Positions 1 to 8,099 of a stretch of 64,000 nt of DNA are shown here, piece after piece. The position numbers and the translations under genes are program-made. Source of the DNA: Citrobacter freundii ATCC 8090 = MTCC 1658 = NBRC 12681 (GTDB lineage Bacteria; Pseudomonadota; Gammaproteobacteria; Enterobacterales; Enterobacteriaceae); NCBI RefSeq assembly GCF_011064845.1, contig NZ_CP049015.1, positions 2,728,001 through 2,792,000 on the forward strand. Direction: 5' to 3'. The stretch's first letter is position 1; every line of letters begins with the position of its first letter. The notes beneath the pieces are model-generated. The model was not told where the DNA came from, searched no databases, and saw only the letters and a program-made list of their open reading frames with translations.

Positions 1-123
1 GGTGAATATACCCTTAGCAGTCGTATTTATCCTGAACCGGACGATCGCCAACTGACCTTATTTAGCCAGAACGGACATGCCATTTTTAATAACGGGCATG
101 CCTGGCCGCTCGCCGTCAATTAA
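1..123 (+). CDS. C-terminal end of a probable sucrose hydrolase (GH32), partial
   Basis: Only the last 40 codons lie in the window, in frame from base 1 to a TAA at 121-123. The tail is rich in aromatic and small polar residues, as in the beta-sandwich end of family 32 glycoside hydrolases (invertases, sucrose-6-phosphate hydrolases). The fragment alone does not identify the enzyme. The call rests mainly on the neighbours: a fructokinase 30 bases downstream and a sucrose symporter after it, the gene set of chromosomal csc sucrose operons. If right, it cleaves sucrose to glucose and fructose in the cytoplasm. Confidence 0.5.
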   Translation, partial: GEYTLSSRIYPEPDDRQLTLFSQNGHAIFNNGHAWPLAVN

Positions 124-153
124 CCACCCGTCTCACTGCTTTGGGGAAAAATA

Positions 154-1101
154 ATGACAATCTGGACGCTTGGAGATGCCGTGGTGGATATGCTACCGCG
201 CGACAATATGCAGTTTGAAGCCTGTGCGGGAGGCGCGCCCTTCAATGTGGCCATCGGCATCGCCCGCCTCGGCCATGACAGCGGCTTTATCGGCCGCGTA
301 GGCAATGACACTTTTGGCCGCTTTCTGCATCAGACGCTGGTAACAGCGCAGGTGGATACAGGAAGTCTGGAGTTTGATGCACAACAGCACACCAGTACCG
401 TACTGGTTTCACTGGCTCCCAACGGTGAGCGGCAGTTTGAGTTTTTAGTTAATCCGTCTGCCGATCAATTTCTCAGCCCGGCGAGCCTGCCCGACTTTGG
501 TGCCGATATTCTGCACTTCTGCTCGCTGGCGCTGGTCGCCCCTGACTGCCGCGCCACCCTCACCCAGGCAATGGACGCATTGCGACAGGCCGGCGGTACG
601 CTGAGCTTTGACATCAATCTGCGTCCGCAGATGTGGAGCAACGAGATGCAGATGTTTGACCTTGTCAGCGAGTTTGCCCGGCAGAGCGACATTCTGAAGA
701 TGTCGGAAGAAGAGCTGCTGTGGCTAACACAAACTGACTGTCTTAGTAGCGCCTGCGAACGCCTGGCTGATTTTCCCGCACGCCTGAAAATCATCACCCG
801 CGGCGCCGATGGCGCAATCGCTTTCTGGCAAAACCATAGGCTGACTTTAAGCGGCTATCTCGTCGACAGCATCGATACCACCGGCGCCGGTGACGCCTTT
901 ATGGCCGGGCTGCTGGCGGCACTCGCCGGAGAAGGCTGGCCCACATCGACGTCAACGCTACTTCCGCTTATCGAGCAGGCCAGCGCTTGTGGTGCTCTGG
1001 CGACTACCCGGCGTGGCGCGCTAAGCGCGTTTCCCGACAGCCAACACCTGAGCAGCTTTATTCAGTCGCAACCGTCGCTACGGAGAACGATCACCCCGTA
1101 A
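154..1101 (+). CDS. cscK: Fructokinase, PfkB family (CscK-like)
   Basis: Phosphorylates the fructose released by intracellular sucrose cleavage so that it enters glycolysis. The 315-residue protein has the PfkB (ribokinase) layout. An N-terminal GGAPFNVA stretch (about residues 26-33) binds sugar, and the C-terminal signature DTTGAGDAF (about residues 240-248) forms the anion hole with the catalytic Asp in GAGD. The ATG at 154 follows a purine-rich GGGGAAAA. It sits 30 bases after the probable hydrolase gene and is followed by the sucrose symporter, so all three are likely one operon. The family is firm. Sucrose specificity is inferred from context. Confidence 0.85.
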   Translation: MTIWTLGDAVVDMLPRDNMQFEACAGGAPFNVAIGIARLGHDSGFIGRVGNDTFGRFLHQTLVTAQVDTGSLEFDAQQHTSTVLVSLAPNGERQFEFLVNPSADQFLSPASLPDFGADILHFCSLALVAPDCRATLTQAMDALRQAGGTLSFDINLRPQMWSNEMQMFDLVSEFARQSDILKMSEEELLWLTQTDCLSSACERLADFPARLKIITRGADGAIAFWQNHRLTLSGYLVDSIDTTGAGDAFMAGLLAALAGEGWPTSTSTLLPLIEQASACGALATTRRGALSAFPDSQHLSSFIQSQPSLRRTITP

Positions 1102-1166
1102 TAAAGCGCACTCGTTACGTCGTATCAGAAAGACCTTACAATGACCTGATCTGGATTGGAAAAATC

Positions 1167-2426
1167 ATGAAGATAAATATGCCGTTCAGTAATGATAAAT
1201 ATCGATACTCATCCGGGTATCTGCTCTTTTTCTTTGCCGCCTGGTCGTTGTGGTGGTCTTTTTATGCAATATGGCTAAAAAATAAACTTGGCCTGTCCGG
1301 AACGGAGCTGGGAATGCTGTATGCCGTAAACCAGTTTTTCAGCATGCTGTTTATGCTGGGCTACGGTTTTCTGCAGGATAAGCTCGGTACCCGCAAACCC
1401 CTTATCTGGATGATGGGGACTGTCATCACGCTCAGCGGTCCGTTCCTGATTTATGTTTATGAACCGCTGCTGGTCTCCAACTTCAAGCTTGGCATGGTGC
1501 TAGGCGCCATTTTCTTTGGCCTTGGCTATCTCGCCGGTTGCGGTCTGGTGGAAAGCTTCGTCGAGAAAGTGAGCCGTAAATTCAACTTTGAATTCGGCAC
1601 TGCTCGTTTCTGGGGATCGCTTGGCTACGCCGCAGGGACTTTTGTTGGCGGTATCTTCTTCAGCATCAACCCACACATTAACTTCTGGTGCGTGTCGGTC
1701 ATGGGGGTGTTATTCCTGGTGATTAACGTGGTGTTCAAAACCGACGCACCGGCCCCGGCATCCACGGATACACGTTCGCCCGAGCCAGACGCGCTGACCC
1801 GAAAGGATTTTCTCACCATCTTTAAAGATTCGCAGTTCTGGTTTTTCGTTATCTTTGTCGTCGGCACCTGGTCGTTCTATAGCATCTACGATCAGCAGAT
1901 GTTCCCGGTGTTTTACGCCAGCTTATTTGACGATCCCGAACTGGCACCACGCGTATACGGCTACCTCAACTCGGTACAAGTCTTTATGGAGGCCGTCGGT
2001 ATGGCGCTGGTTCCGTTCCTGATTAACCGCATCGGGCCTAAATCCGCATTGCTGCTGGGTGGAACAATCATGACCTGTCGAATCCTGGGTTCAGCACTGT
2101 TCACCGATATATATATTATCTCCTTGATTAAAATGCTCCATGCGCTGGAGGTCCCACTGTTTGTTATTTCAGTGTTTAAATTCAGCGTAGCGAATTTTGA
2201 TAAGCGCCTGTCGTCAACGATATATCTTATTGGCTTCAATATCGCCAGTTCCATTGGCATCATCGTGCTGTCACTGCCTGTCGGTAAGTTGTTTGATAAA
2301 GTGGGCTATCAGGAAATCTTCCTGATTATGGCGAGCATCGTGGTAATAACACTAATATTTGGCTACTTCTCGCTGAGTAAAAAACATCATCAGCAGAAGG
2401 GTATCAATGAACTGGTGACTGAGTAG
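1167..2426 (+). CDS. cscB: Sucrose:H+ symporter, LacY/CscB family
   Basis: Imports sucrose with protons across the inner membrane. The 419-residue protein aligns along its length with E. coli CscB: an N-terminal WSLWWSFYAIWLK segment, QDKLG after helix 2, a LGYLAGCGL segment and FDKRLSSTIYLIGF near the C-terminus. About twelve hydrophobic helices are evident. The open frame extends upstream to 987 inside cscK, but homology starts at the ATG at 1167, which gives the CscB length, so that start is used. No csc repressor gene lies downstream; it may lie upstream of the window. Members also carry other oligosaccharides, so sucrose is likely rather than proven. Confidence 0.88.
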   Translation: MKINMPFSNDKYRYSSGYLLFFFAAWSLWWSFYAIWLKNKLGLSGTELGMLYAVNQFFSMLFMLGYGFLQDKLGTRKPLIWMMGTVITLSGPFLIYVYEPLLVSNFKLGMVLGAIFFGLGYLAGCGLVESFVEKVSRKFNFEFGTARFWGSLGYAAGTFVGGIFFSINPHINFWCVSVMGVLFLVINVVFKTDAPAPASTDTRSPEPDALTRKDFLTIFKDSQFWFFVIFVVGTWSFYSIYDQQMFPVFYASLFDDPELAPRVYGYLNSVQVFMEAVGMALVPFLINRIGPKSALLLGGTIMTCRILGSALFTDIYIISLIKMLHALEVPLFVISVFKFSVANFDKRLSSTIYLIGFNIASSIGIIVLSLPVGKLFDKVGYQEIFLIMASIVVITLIFGYFSLSKKHHQQKGINELVTE

Positions 2427-2445
2427 CGAAGTTTTATTAATATCG

Positions 2446-2468
2446 CGACAGGGCCATTAGCCCTGTCG
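2446..2468 (+). terminator. Hairpin after the sucrose operon
   Basis: A perfect 9-bp stem, CGACAGGGC with GCCCTGTCG, and a 5-base loop lie 20 bases after the symporter stop codon. The T-tract is poor, so it may act as a weak terminator or as an mRNA 3' end stabiliser. It separates the operon from the convergent LuxR-type gene. Confidence 0.5.
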
Positions 2469-2504
2469 TACCCCCTCAACAGTAAGTTCGAACTGTCGAT
2501 TTAC

Positions 2505-3056
2505 TCAGGCATGTTCCAGCCAGTTGCGGAATATTTGCGCTCGCAGTATTCCCTGAAAATCAATCAGCCCAGAACAACCAAGCTTCTTGATCAGATTCTG
2601 CCGGGCCTGGTAAATCGTTTTTAAGTGTAGATTTAACAATGCGGATATCTCAAAAATAGTTCGACCTTCTCCTAACTGCGTTAAAATATATTTATCTCTC
2701 GCGGTTAATGAGATATTTGAATCAGATTGATTCTCGTGATTACCACCAGCACGAGTAATATCAATAATAAATTGTTTGATTGAGGCAACTCCGATATCTA
2801 CTGGTAGTCTGTAAAGCGAAACATCATTAAGATACTGATACAAATGACCATCAATCAGCAATACCAGACGATGCGTTTTCAGATTGTAATTTTGCTTTTT
2901 TACCGCCTCAAAGTGATTCGCGGTAAAGAATACAAGTCGCGCCTTGTCATCTTCAAAAACGATATCTGCAAGAATATTCTTTAACCCTTGCCTGATAAAA
3001 ATATCATCAATCCATAACTCTGCGTTTAGAGTATGTTCCTGAACGATGTTCATCAT
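2505..3056 (-). CDS. LuxR-type helix-turn-helix regulator, orphan
   Basis: A 183-residue probable transcription factor. The C-terminal third carries a LuxR/FixJ-type HTH: LTARDKYILTQLGEGRTIFE, then a recognition-helix region around LHLKTIYQARQNLIKKLG (about residues 115-160). The N-terminal 110 residues resemble a degenerate receiver-like fold as in BglJ/RcsA-type regulators, but I see no clear phospho-acceptor pattern. The start is the first of two adjacent ATGs, with GAGG five bases upstream. It lies alone between the convergent sucrose operon and the ariR group, so a target cannot be assigned. Its low GC compared with the flanking sucrose genes fits a horizontally mobile regulator. Confidence 0.7.
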   Translation of the reverse strand: MMNIVQEHTLNAELWIDDIFIRQGLKNILADIVFEDDKARLVFFTANHFEAVKKQNYNLKTHRLVLLIDGHLYQYLNDVSLYRLPVDIGVASIKQFIIDITRAGGNHENQSDSNISLTARDKYILTQLGEGRTIFEISALLNLHLKTIYQARQNLIKKLGCSGLIDFQGILRAQIFRNWLEHA

Positions 3057-3188
3057 TATGGCCTCAATGAAAAATCATAATTGATTTAGAGGGGTGCTAT
3101 GTATAGTCTTAATCCAAAAAATGCTTAGCATAAGGGCTTTCAGCATATAACAAGGGTACTGTACATATTTTGTTAATATGAAGACTTA

Positions 3189-3455
3189 TTAAACATCGTC
3201 AGCTGTGTAGCGCAATACTATTTCCAGGGTTTTTCTGATAACATCTGCTTGGACAACGTCAACCGTTGACTCCAGAGAACCAATCAGGCTTAAAATGATG
3301 TTTTTATTATTAACATTATCACCTGCAAGAATTACATTTGTTACCGCCTGCCCCAATACCACAGACTCATCTGCTAATAGCTCACCTGCATTATGGAAGT
3401 AACTTGATAAAGCTTTATCCGTCATTACGTTGTGGACATTAATTTCATGGAGCAT
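3189..3455 (-). CDS. ariR: AriR (YmgB), biofilm and acid-resistance connector protein
   Basis: A small 88-residue protein close to E. coli AriR, including [13 protein letters not shown] and [13 protein letters not shown] segments and the C-terminal [14 protein letters not shown]. AriR is a dimeric alpha-helical protein that, with YcgZ and YmgA, stimulates the Rcs phosphorelay, lowering curli and raising colanic acid. The ATG at 3455 is chosen because it gives the AriR length and has GCGAGG upstream; the longer open frame to 3533 has no homology and would overlap ymgA. It is last of three co-directional genes ycgZ-ymgA-ariR. No ymgC follows. Confidence 0.92.
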   Translation of the reverse strand: MLHEINVHNVMTDKALSSYFHNAGELLADESVVLGQAVTNVILAGDNVNNKNIILSLIGSLESTVDVVQADVIRKTLEIVLRYTADDV

Positions 3456-3489
3456 GGTAACCTCGCTTGTATAGTCTGGAAGATTATCT

Positions 3490-3762
3490 TTAATGTAATT
3501 TAGGGTTTTTGCTGGCACTGAATGCACTCTCATCTCTGGTTTTATCCGGTTTTCTGCTTATTTTCTCCGGATTAATGTTTGTAAAATCATTGATAACGCT
3601 GTCAATTAATTGCTTGCGTGTGCCATCTATTTCACTGGCCTGCATAAGTCGCAATTGCTTAATCACTGCAGCTAACGAAACGTCTCTATGCATTCGCAGA
3701 ATTTCTAGCACAGCCAAACCTGTAATTTCATGTTTCAAGCGTTCACTATCAGTTTTCTTCAT
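3490..3762 (-). CDS. ymgA: YmgA, connector protein of the BluR regulon
   Basis: A 90-residue protein that aligns with E. coli YmgA in its first 65 residues ([14 protein letters not shown], then a VIKQL helix and a [10 protein letters not shown] stretch). The C-terminal tail is basic and diverged. It belongs to the same small helical family as YcgZ and AriR, which act through the RcsC/RcsD/RcsB phosphorelay on biofilm matrix genes. The ATG at 3762 is preferred over an in-frame start at 3789 because it matches YmgA and is preceded by GAAGG. It lies 41 bases after ycgZ and 34 bases before ariR, consistent with one operon. Confidence 0.9.
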   Translation of the reverse strand: MKKTDSERLKHEITGLAVLEILRMHRDVSLAAVIKQLRLMQASEIDGTRKQLIDSVINDFTNINPEKISRKPDKTRDESAFSASKNPKLH

Positions 3763-3803
3763 AACGCCTTCACTACTTACCCCTATCATATAAGGGGTTT
3801 ATT

Positions 3804-4040
3804 TTATTCAAAGAGCAGACCAATTAACGCATTGTAATGTTTTTGTTCTTTCTCCCCTGATGCTTTTTCAAGACGACACAAAAGCTTAGTGCAAAGTGAT
3901 TTGCGGTTCAGATTACGTCCATCTTTGAGTATCTCAGTGACGATTTCTCCCAATGTTTCCTGTTGAGTTGGCAGATGCGCCTTTGCAAAGTAACGAGAAA
4001 TCGCGCTTGCAGTATCAGTGCGAACGTTATGCTGCTGCAT
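3804..4040 (-). CDS. ycgZ: YcgZ, connector protein, first gene of the BluR-repressed operon
   Basis: A 78-residue protein nearly identical to E. coli YcgZ in its central segment (TQQETLGEIVTEILKDGR) and C-terminus (YNALIGLLFE). It acts with YmgA and AriR as a small connector that links blue light and cool temperature to the Rcs system. The ATG at 4040 has CAGGAG seven bases upstream; a TTG at 4058 in the same frame is less likely. The gene is divergent from bluF. The 317-base space between them holds a paired GTTGTAC/GTACAAC site that would place BluR over the promoter. Confidence 0.93.
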   Translation of the reverse strand: MQQHNVRTDTASAISRYFAKAHLPTQQETLGEIVTEILKDGRNLNRKSLCTKLLCRLEKASGEKEQKHYNALIGLLFE

Positions 4041-4095
4041 GTCATGCTCCTGTATCAAAATGCTGGTGAATATTAAGTTTTATAACAGTAGCAAA

Positions 4096-4118
4096 GTTGT
4101 ACCAAAAATGTGTACAAC
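4096..4118. promoter_or_regulatory. Putative BluR operator upstream of ycgZ
   Basis: An inverted repeat, GTTGTAC at 4096-4102 and GTACAAC at 4112-4118, lies 56 bases upstream of the ycgZ start. The MerR-type proteins BluR and MlrA share nearly the same DNA-reading helix, and MlrA sites contain TTGTACA-type half-sites. The position fits repression of the ycgZ promoter. Assignment to BluR is inferred. Confidence 0.55.
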
Positions 4119-4357
4119 AAGATTAATTTGTTTTTACCAAAATGTGCTAAATGATGCAAATCAATTACTTACAATTGTATCGATTGATATAAACATTAGG
4201 ATCACTGTACAAATCACGTCGTAACATGGCTAAATTTCATCTTAATCAGACCGTTCAATTGTGAAATTAAAGTTAGAATAATGTATTAAAATCAGGACAT
4301 AACCTGGGTTGTCTGATACTGTCATATATCTTCCTCTCCCTTATTCCCGGACTGTCC

Positions 4358-5587
4358 ATGCTCACGACCATTATTTACCGCAGCCATCTACGTGATGACG
4401 CCCCCCTCAAAGCGCTTGAGGATATGGTGACAGCCGCAAATATCAAAAACAGGCGATCTGATGTTACGGGAATCTTACTCTTTAACGGTCACCACTTTTT
4501 CCAACTGCTTGAAGGCCCTGAGGAGCAGGTAAAAGAGATTTATTGTTGTATTTGTAACGATCCACGGCACCACAATATCGTTGAGCTGATGTGTGATTAC
4601 GCTCCTGCGAGAAGATTCGGAAAAGTGGGAATGGAGTTATTTGATCTACAAAAACATGAACGCAATGACGTTCTGCAAGCTGTGCTGAATAAGGGAACAT
4701 CAAAATTTCAGCTCACCTATGATGACAGGGCGTTACAGTTTTTCCGCACATTTGTCCTTGCGACGGAAAAATCGAGCTATTTTGAAATACCAGCGCCAGA
4801 TTGCTGGAGTTTTATTGCCGACAACTCTTGTACTCTCCTGGATGAAAACACACTCCCATCCGATATAGATTTCAGCTTTGCTTTTCAACCAATTATCGAT
4901 CCTATGTCGCAACGCGTCATTGCTCTGGAAGCACTTATTCGTGGTAGAGACGGTGAAACGCCCGCAACTTATTTTGACAACTTAAATCCTGAGGAACTGT
5001 ATACCGCGGATCTGCAGAGCAAAAAGACTGCTTTTGCAATGGCAAGCGCGCTGGGACTTAACGACAAAATGCTGTCAGTCAATCTGCTCCCCATGACCCT
5101 GGTAAACAAACCCAATGCAGTCAGCTTTCTTATAAACGAAATCGCTGCGCACGGGCTAGTGCCTGAACAAATCATTGTAGAGTTTACCGAAAGTGAAGTT
5201 ATTTCTCGCTTTGATACGTTCGCGCAGGCCGTGAAGTCACTCAAGGCTGCGGGGATCTGTGTGGCGATAGACCATTTTGGGGCAGGTTTTGCCGGGCTTC
5301 AGCTTCTGTCTCGTTTTCAACCCGACCGAATTAAGATAAGCCGCGAGCTGATCACGGATGTGCATAAAAGTGGACCGCGGCAGGCTATCATTCAGGCAAT
5401 TATCAAATGCTGCGCGTCACTGGAAATTATGATTTCCGCAGTCGGCGTTGAAAAACCCGAAGAGTGGATGTGGCTTGAATCCGCGGGCATTGAAATCTTC
5501 CCGGGTAACCTTTTTGCACAAGCCTGCCTGAATGGTATTCCATCTGTTGCATGGCCAGAGAAAAATGATTTCTCAGCGTCACAATAA
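4358..5587 (+). CDS. bluF: BluF, blue-light sensor with BLUF and degenerate EAL domains
   Basis: The N-terminal BLUF domain (residues 1-95) binds FAD and keeps the expected residues Tyr7, Asn31 and Gln49. The C-terminal half (about 170-400) is an EAL fold that does not hydrolyse c-di-GMP in E. coli, where it instead binds and releases BluR. Here the signature reads LEALIRG, closer to canonical EAL than the E. coli protein. The metal-site DDFG is still changed to DHFG, the KID motif to KIS, and AEGVE to AVGVE, so catalysis is unlikely. Length (409) and order (bluF then bluR, divergent from ycgZ) match E. coli. The start is an ATG with an ortholog-like N-terminus and only a weak ribosome site. 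Confidence 0.95.
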   Translation: MLTTIIYRSHLRDDAPLKALEDMVTAANIKNRRSDVTGILLFNGHHFFQLLEGPEEQVKEIYCCICNDPRHHNIVELMCDYAPARRFGKVGMELFDLQKHERNDVLQAVLNKGTSKFQLTYDDRALQFFRTFVLATEKSSYFEIPAPDCWSFIADNSCTLLDENTLPSDIDFSFAFQPIIDPMSQRVIALEALIRGRDGETPATYFDNLNPEELYTADLQSKKTAFAMASALGLNDKMLSVNLLPMTLVNKPNAVSFLINEIAAHGLVPEQIIVEFTESEVISRFDTFAQAVKSLKAAGICVAIDHFGAGFAGLQLLSRFQPDRIKISRELITDVHKSGPRQAIIQAIIKCCASLEIMISAVGVEKPEEWMWLESAGIEIFPGNLFAQACLNGIPSVAWPEKNDFSASQ

Positions 5588-5710
5588 CTAACGCATTGTT
5601 ATAAATCAACAATCACCACAACCGCCCTCATGCCGAACATAAAAAAACAGCATTTACTCCTTGCATGATAGTAAAGTAAATCTTAATTTTGCTAGAATCT
5701 TATATATGTT

Positions 5711-5736
5711 TTGTACAATTTGATGAATGTTGTACA
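5711..5736. promoter_or_regulatory. Paired TTGTACA sites upstream of bluR
   Basis: TTGTACAA at 5711-5718 and TTGTACA at 5730-5736 repeat at a 19-base interval, 55-80 bases before the bluR ATG. TGTACA is itself palindromic. The resemblance to the site upstream of ycgZ suggests autoregulation by BluR or control by its paralogue MlrA. This is inferred from motif and position only. Confidence 0.5.
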
Positions 5737-5790
5737 CAGTAGCAGGAACCGCATATCGGTGACGGAGAATCAAGAGTGTCCGGGGGAACT

Positions 5791-6522
5791 ATGGCTTATT
5801 ACAGCATTGGGGATGTCGCAGAACGTTGCGGGATAAATCCTGTCACCCTTCGGGCATGGCAACGACGTTACGGTTTACTCAAACCTCAACGCAGTGAAGG
5901 TGGCCACCGACTCTTTGATGAAGAAGATATTCAGCGTATTGAAGAAATAAAACGTTGGATTAGCAATGGCATACCTGTTGGTAAAGTTAAGGCATTGCTG
6001 GAAACCAGTACCCGTCAAGCTGACGACGACTGGAATCAATTACAAGAAGAGATGATGAGCATTCTTCGCATGGCGCATCCACCGAAGCTGCGAGCCAAAA
6101 TTACCGCACTCGGTCGCGTTCACCCCGTAGATGCGCTGATTGATCACGTTTATCTTCCCGTACGTCAACGGCTGATACTTGACCATAATACATCCCGCAT
6201 AATGAACAGCATGCTTGATGGCGCATTGATTGAATATGTTGCAACACTGCTGTCTGAAACGCGGCGCAAGTCAGGAAAGGATGCTCTCCTGCTGGCCTGG
6301 GATGTTGAAGACAGAACCCGTCTGTGGCTCGAAGCCTGGCGTTTATCGCAATCTGGTTGGCATATTGCCGTTCTGGCTGAACCCATTGAATCGCCAAGAC
6401 CTGAACTTTTCCCTGGGCAAACGCTTTTTGTCTGGACCGGTATCGCGCCAACCCGCAGACAAAATGAACTGCTACAACACTGGAATGAGCAAGGTTATAA
6501 GGTCATTTTCCACAGCCCGTAG
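5791..6522 (+). CDS. bluR: BluR, MerR-type repressor antagonised by BluF
   Basis: The first 70 residues match the E. coli BluR/MlrA DNA-binding domain almost exactly ([20 protein letters not shown], then [11 protein letters not shown] and GGHRLF). The remaining 170 residues form a diverged effector domain with a cobalamin-binding-like fold that does not bind B12 in this family. It represses ycgZ-ymgA-ariR until light-activated BluF releases it. The ATG at 5791 follows CGGGGGA and matches the orthologue; a GTG at 5776 in frame would add five residues. The gap of 203 bases after bluF suggests its own promoter. Confidence 0.94.
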   Translation: MAYYSIGDVAERCGINPVTLRAWQRRYGLLKPQRSEGGHRLFDEEDIQRIEEIKRWISNGIPVGKVKALLETSTRQADDDWNQLQEEMMSILRMAHPPKLRAKITALGRVHPVDALIDHVYLPVRQRLILDHNTSRIMNSMLDGALIEYVATLLSETRRKSGKDALLLAWDVEDRTRLWLEAWRLSQSGWHIAVLAEPIESPRPELFPGQTLFVWTGIAPTRRQNELLQHWNEQGYKVIFHSP

Positions 6523-6831
6523 CCAATACGTAATACGTGTAAGATAAATCATACGACTCTCATTTTTTGGGTGGTTATTTTGAGTACCATCCAAGGAATA
6601 TGTTGCCCCCTATTCTCCTGACTTAACACCCGCCATAGCATAAAAACAAAACAACATACTCACCCGTTGGTATTATTTTTTTGTCGACGACATCACCTTT
6701 TTCCTAAGTAAAATTCATTAGATCAACTGGCGTACACCTAATACTTATTCTAGGGTTAAATTATGTCTTCTTGTGCCACATTATTGTTTTTCTAAAGTAA
6801 TAAATGTGGTTATTTGAAAAAGGTAAAGGAT
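6523..6831. other. Intergenic region before the pilus operon
   Basis: This 309-base AT-rich stretch separates bluR from the pilus genes. It holds a loose inverted repeat (CCACATT near 6776 and AATGTGG near 6803) just ahead of the first pilus gene. I see no fim-type invertible element with flanking repeats and no small gene. Confidence 0.5.
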
Positions 6832-7362
6832 ATGGCTCTAGTCTTAGACAAACGCTTAATTCTTTGTTGCTGCGCCTTTTCCATTATCTCTGTGGCAAAT
6901 GCAGCAACCGTTAACGGAACATTTCAGGTGCTGATGACGATTCAAAAGGCCTGTACCGTGACTGCGGGTTCGGCTTCAAATATCACACTTGGTCCGGTGA
7001 ATACCACGGCGACAAATACCAGTGCAAGCAACACTATTTCAATTAATTGCTCAAAAACCACGCCCTATTTTATCGGGCTGGCGCCGTCGGCCGCTAATGG
7101 AGGGACGACGACGGGCTCGGGCGCCATGTCCTCTGTGGCTAACGCTGCTACCAATACCGATAAAGTGCCCTATCAGCTAAATCGCACGTCAGCAACAGGT
7201 CCGGTATGGGGAAATACCGCCACCGACACCGCACCTGGGAATGGCGTAGCAGCGACAGGGACCGGCCTGGTGCAAACTTTTACTGTTTATGCCACCGCAC
7301 CGAGCGCCAACTTCACTCCTGACGACTATGCCGACACGGTAACGGTTAACGTTAACTACTAA
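6832..7362 (+). CDS. Major pilin, spore coat U domain (CsuA/B type)
   Basis: A 176-residue secreted subunit of an archaic chaperone-usher pilus. Residues 1-24 form a signal peptide ending VANA, followed by the mature start ATVNGTF. The mature part is an SCPU domain: a Cys pair (about residues 41 and 65), many Thr/Asn/Gly, and a C-terminal YADTVTVNVNY strand typical of a donor-strand groove. The ATG at 6832 has AAAGGA upstream; the TTG at 6814 in frame would lengthen the signal peptide and is less likely. It is first in an operon with chaperone, usher and tip adhesin. Confidence 0.85.
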   Translation: MALVLDKRLILCCCAFSIISVANAATVNGTFQVLMTIQKACTVTAGSASNITLGPVNTTATNTSASNTISINCSKTTPYFIGLAPSAANGGTTTGSGAMSSVANAATNTDKVPYQLNRTSATGPVWGNTATDTAPGNGVAATGTGLVQTFTVYATAPSANFTPDDYADTVTVNVNY

Positions 7363-7376
7363 CTTCAGGAAGCTAT

Positions 7377-8099
7377 ATGAGAGTAAAACTGCCTGTTAAG
7401 CAGTGTGCCTGCGCATGCCTGCTAGGGATGGTTGCGAGCGCCAACCTTGCCACTGCCAGTGGGCTGCAAATAGCCCCGGTCACGTTAACGTTGCAAGCGA
7501 CGCAAAATGCCGATGGTATCTGGTTGAGTAACGCGGGTGAAAATGTGCTCAATGCCCAGGTTCGGGTTTTTCGCTGGAGTCAAAGTGCTTATGACAACAA
7601 ACTTTCCCCCTCTCAGGGGCTGGTGATAAGCCCGCCGATGTTGGCATTAGCCCCTGGAGAACGTCAGTTGATTCGAGTTATTCGCACAAGCCCTCCCTCG
7701 GCACATGCCGAAGACGCTTATCGTTTGTCGATAGATGAGTTACCTCCTGCAAAAGTAGAAAAAAATAAGCTTCAGTTTGTGCTGCATTATTCCGTTCCCG
7801 TTTTCATTCAACCAACATCAGCGGCACAAACGCAGGCAAAACTGCAATGGAAATTACAACAACTGGATGGCAAAAAATTTATTGAAGTCAGTAATCAGGG
7901 AAATGGGCATGCACAGTTATCTGCTGCAACATTTATAAGCCCTGACGGTACTAAAAAAGTCATTACACCCGGACTATTAGGCTACGTTTTACCAGGCTCA
8001 ACAATGCGCTGGATAGTCTCCCCGTCGGCCAGTAATAATCATTATGGCGGGAAAATTGAAGTCACAATCAATGGCCAAAAAACAGTACAAGATCTGTAA
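7377..8099 (+). CDS. Periplasmic pilus chaperone, archaic chaperone-usher type
   Basis: A 240-residue PapD-like chaperone of the archaic (CsuC) class. A signal peptide of about 28 residues precedes GLQIAPVTL. The N-terminal Ig-like domain holds the family core: a segment ending in NAQVRVFRWSQ, then LVISPPMLALAPGERQLIRV, which forms the subunit-capping strand region. The second domain follows from about residue 125 (HYSVPVFIQP). It caps subunits in the periplasm and delivers them to the usher. It starts 14 bases after the pilin stop codon and its 3' end overlaps the usher start. Confidence 0.87.
   Translation: MRVKLPVKQCACACLLGMVASANLATASGLQIAPVTLTLQATQNADGIWLSNAGENVLNAQVRVFRWSQSAYDNKLSPSQGLVISPPMLALAPGERQLIRVIRTSPPSAHAEDAYRLSIDELPPAKVEKNKLQFVLHYSVPVFIQPTSAAQTQAKLQWKLQQLDGKKFIEVSNQGNGHAQLSAATFISPDGTKKVITPGLLGYVLPGSTMRWIVSPSASNNHYGGKIEVTINGQKTVQDL

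Noticed and set aside
987..1166. N-terminal extension of the sucrose symporter reading frame
   Set aside because: It overlaps the fructokinase gene and has no similarity to CscB. The ATG at 1167 gives the family length.
6523..6831. Phase-variable (invertible) promoter for the pilus operon
   Set aside because: No pair of matching inverted repeats of recombinase type and no recombinase gene nearby.
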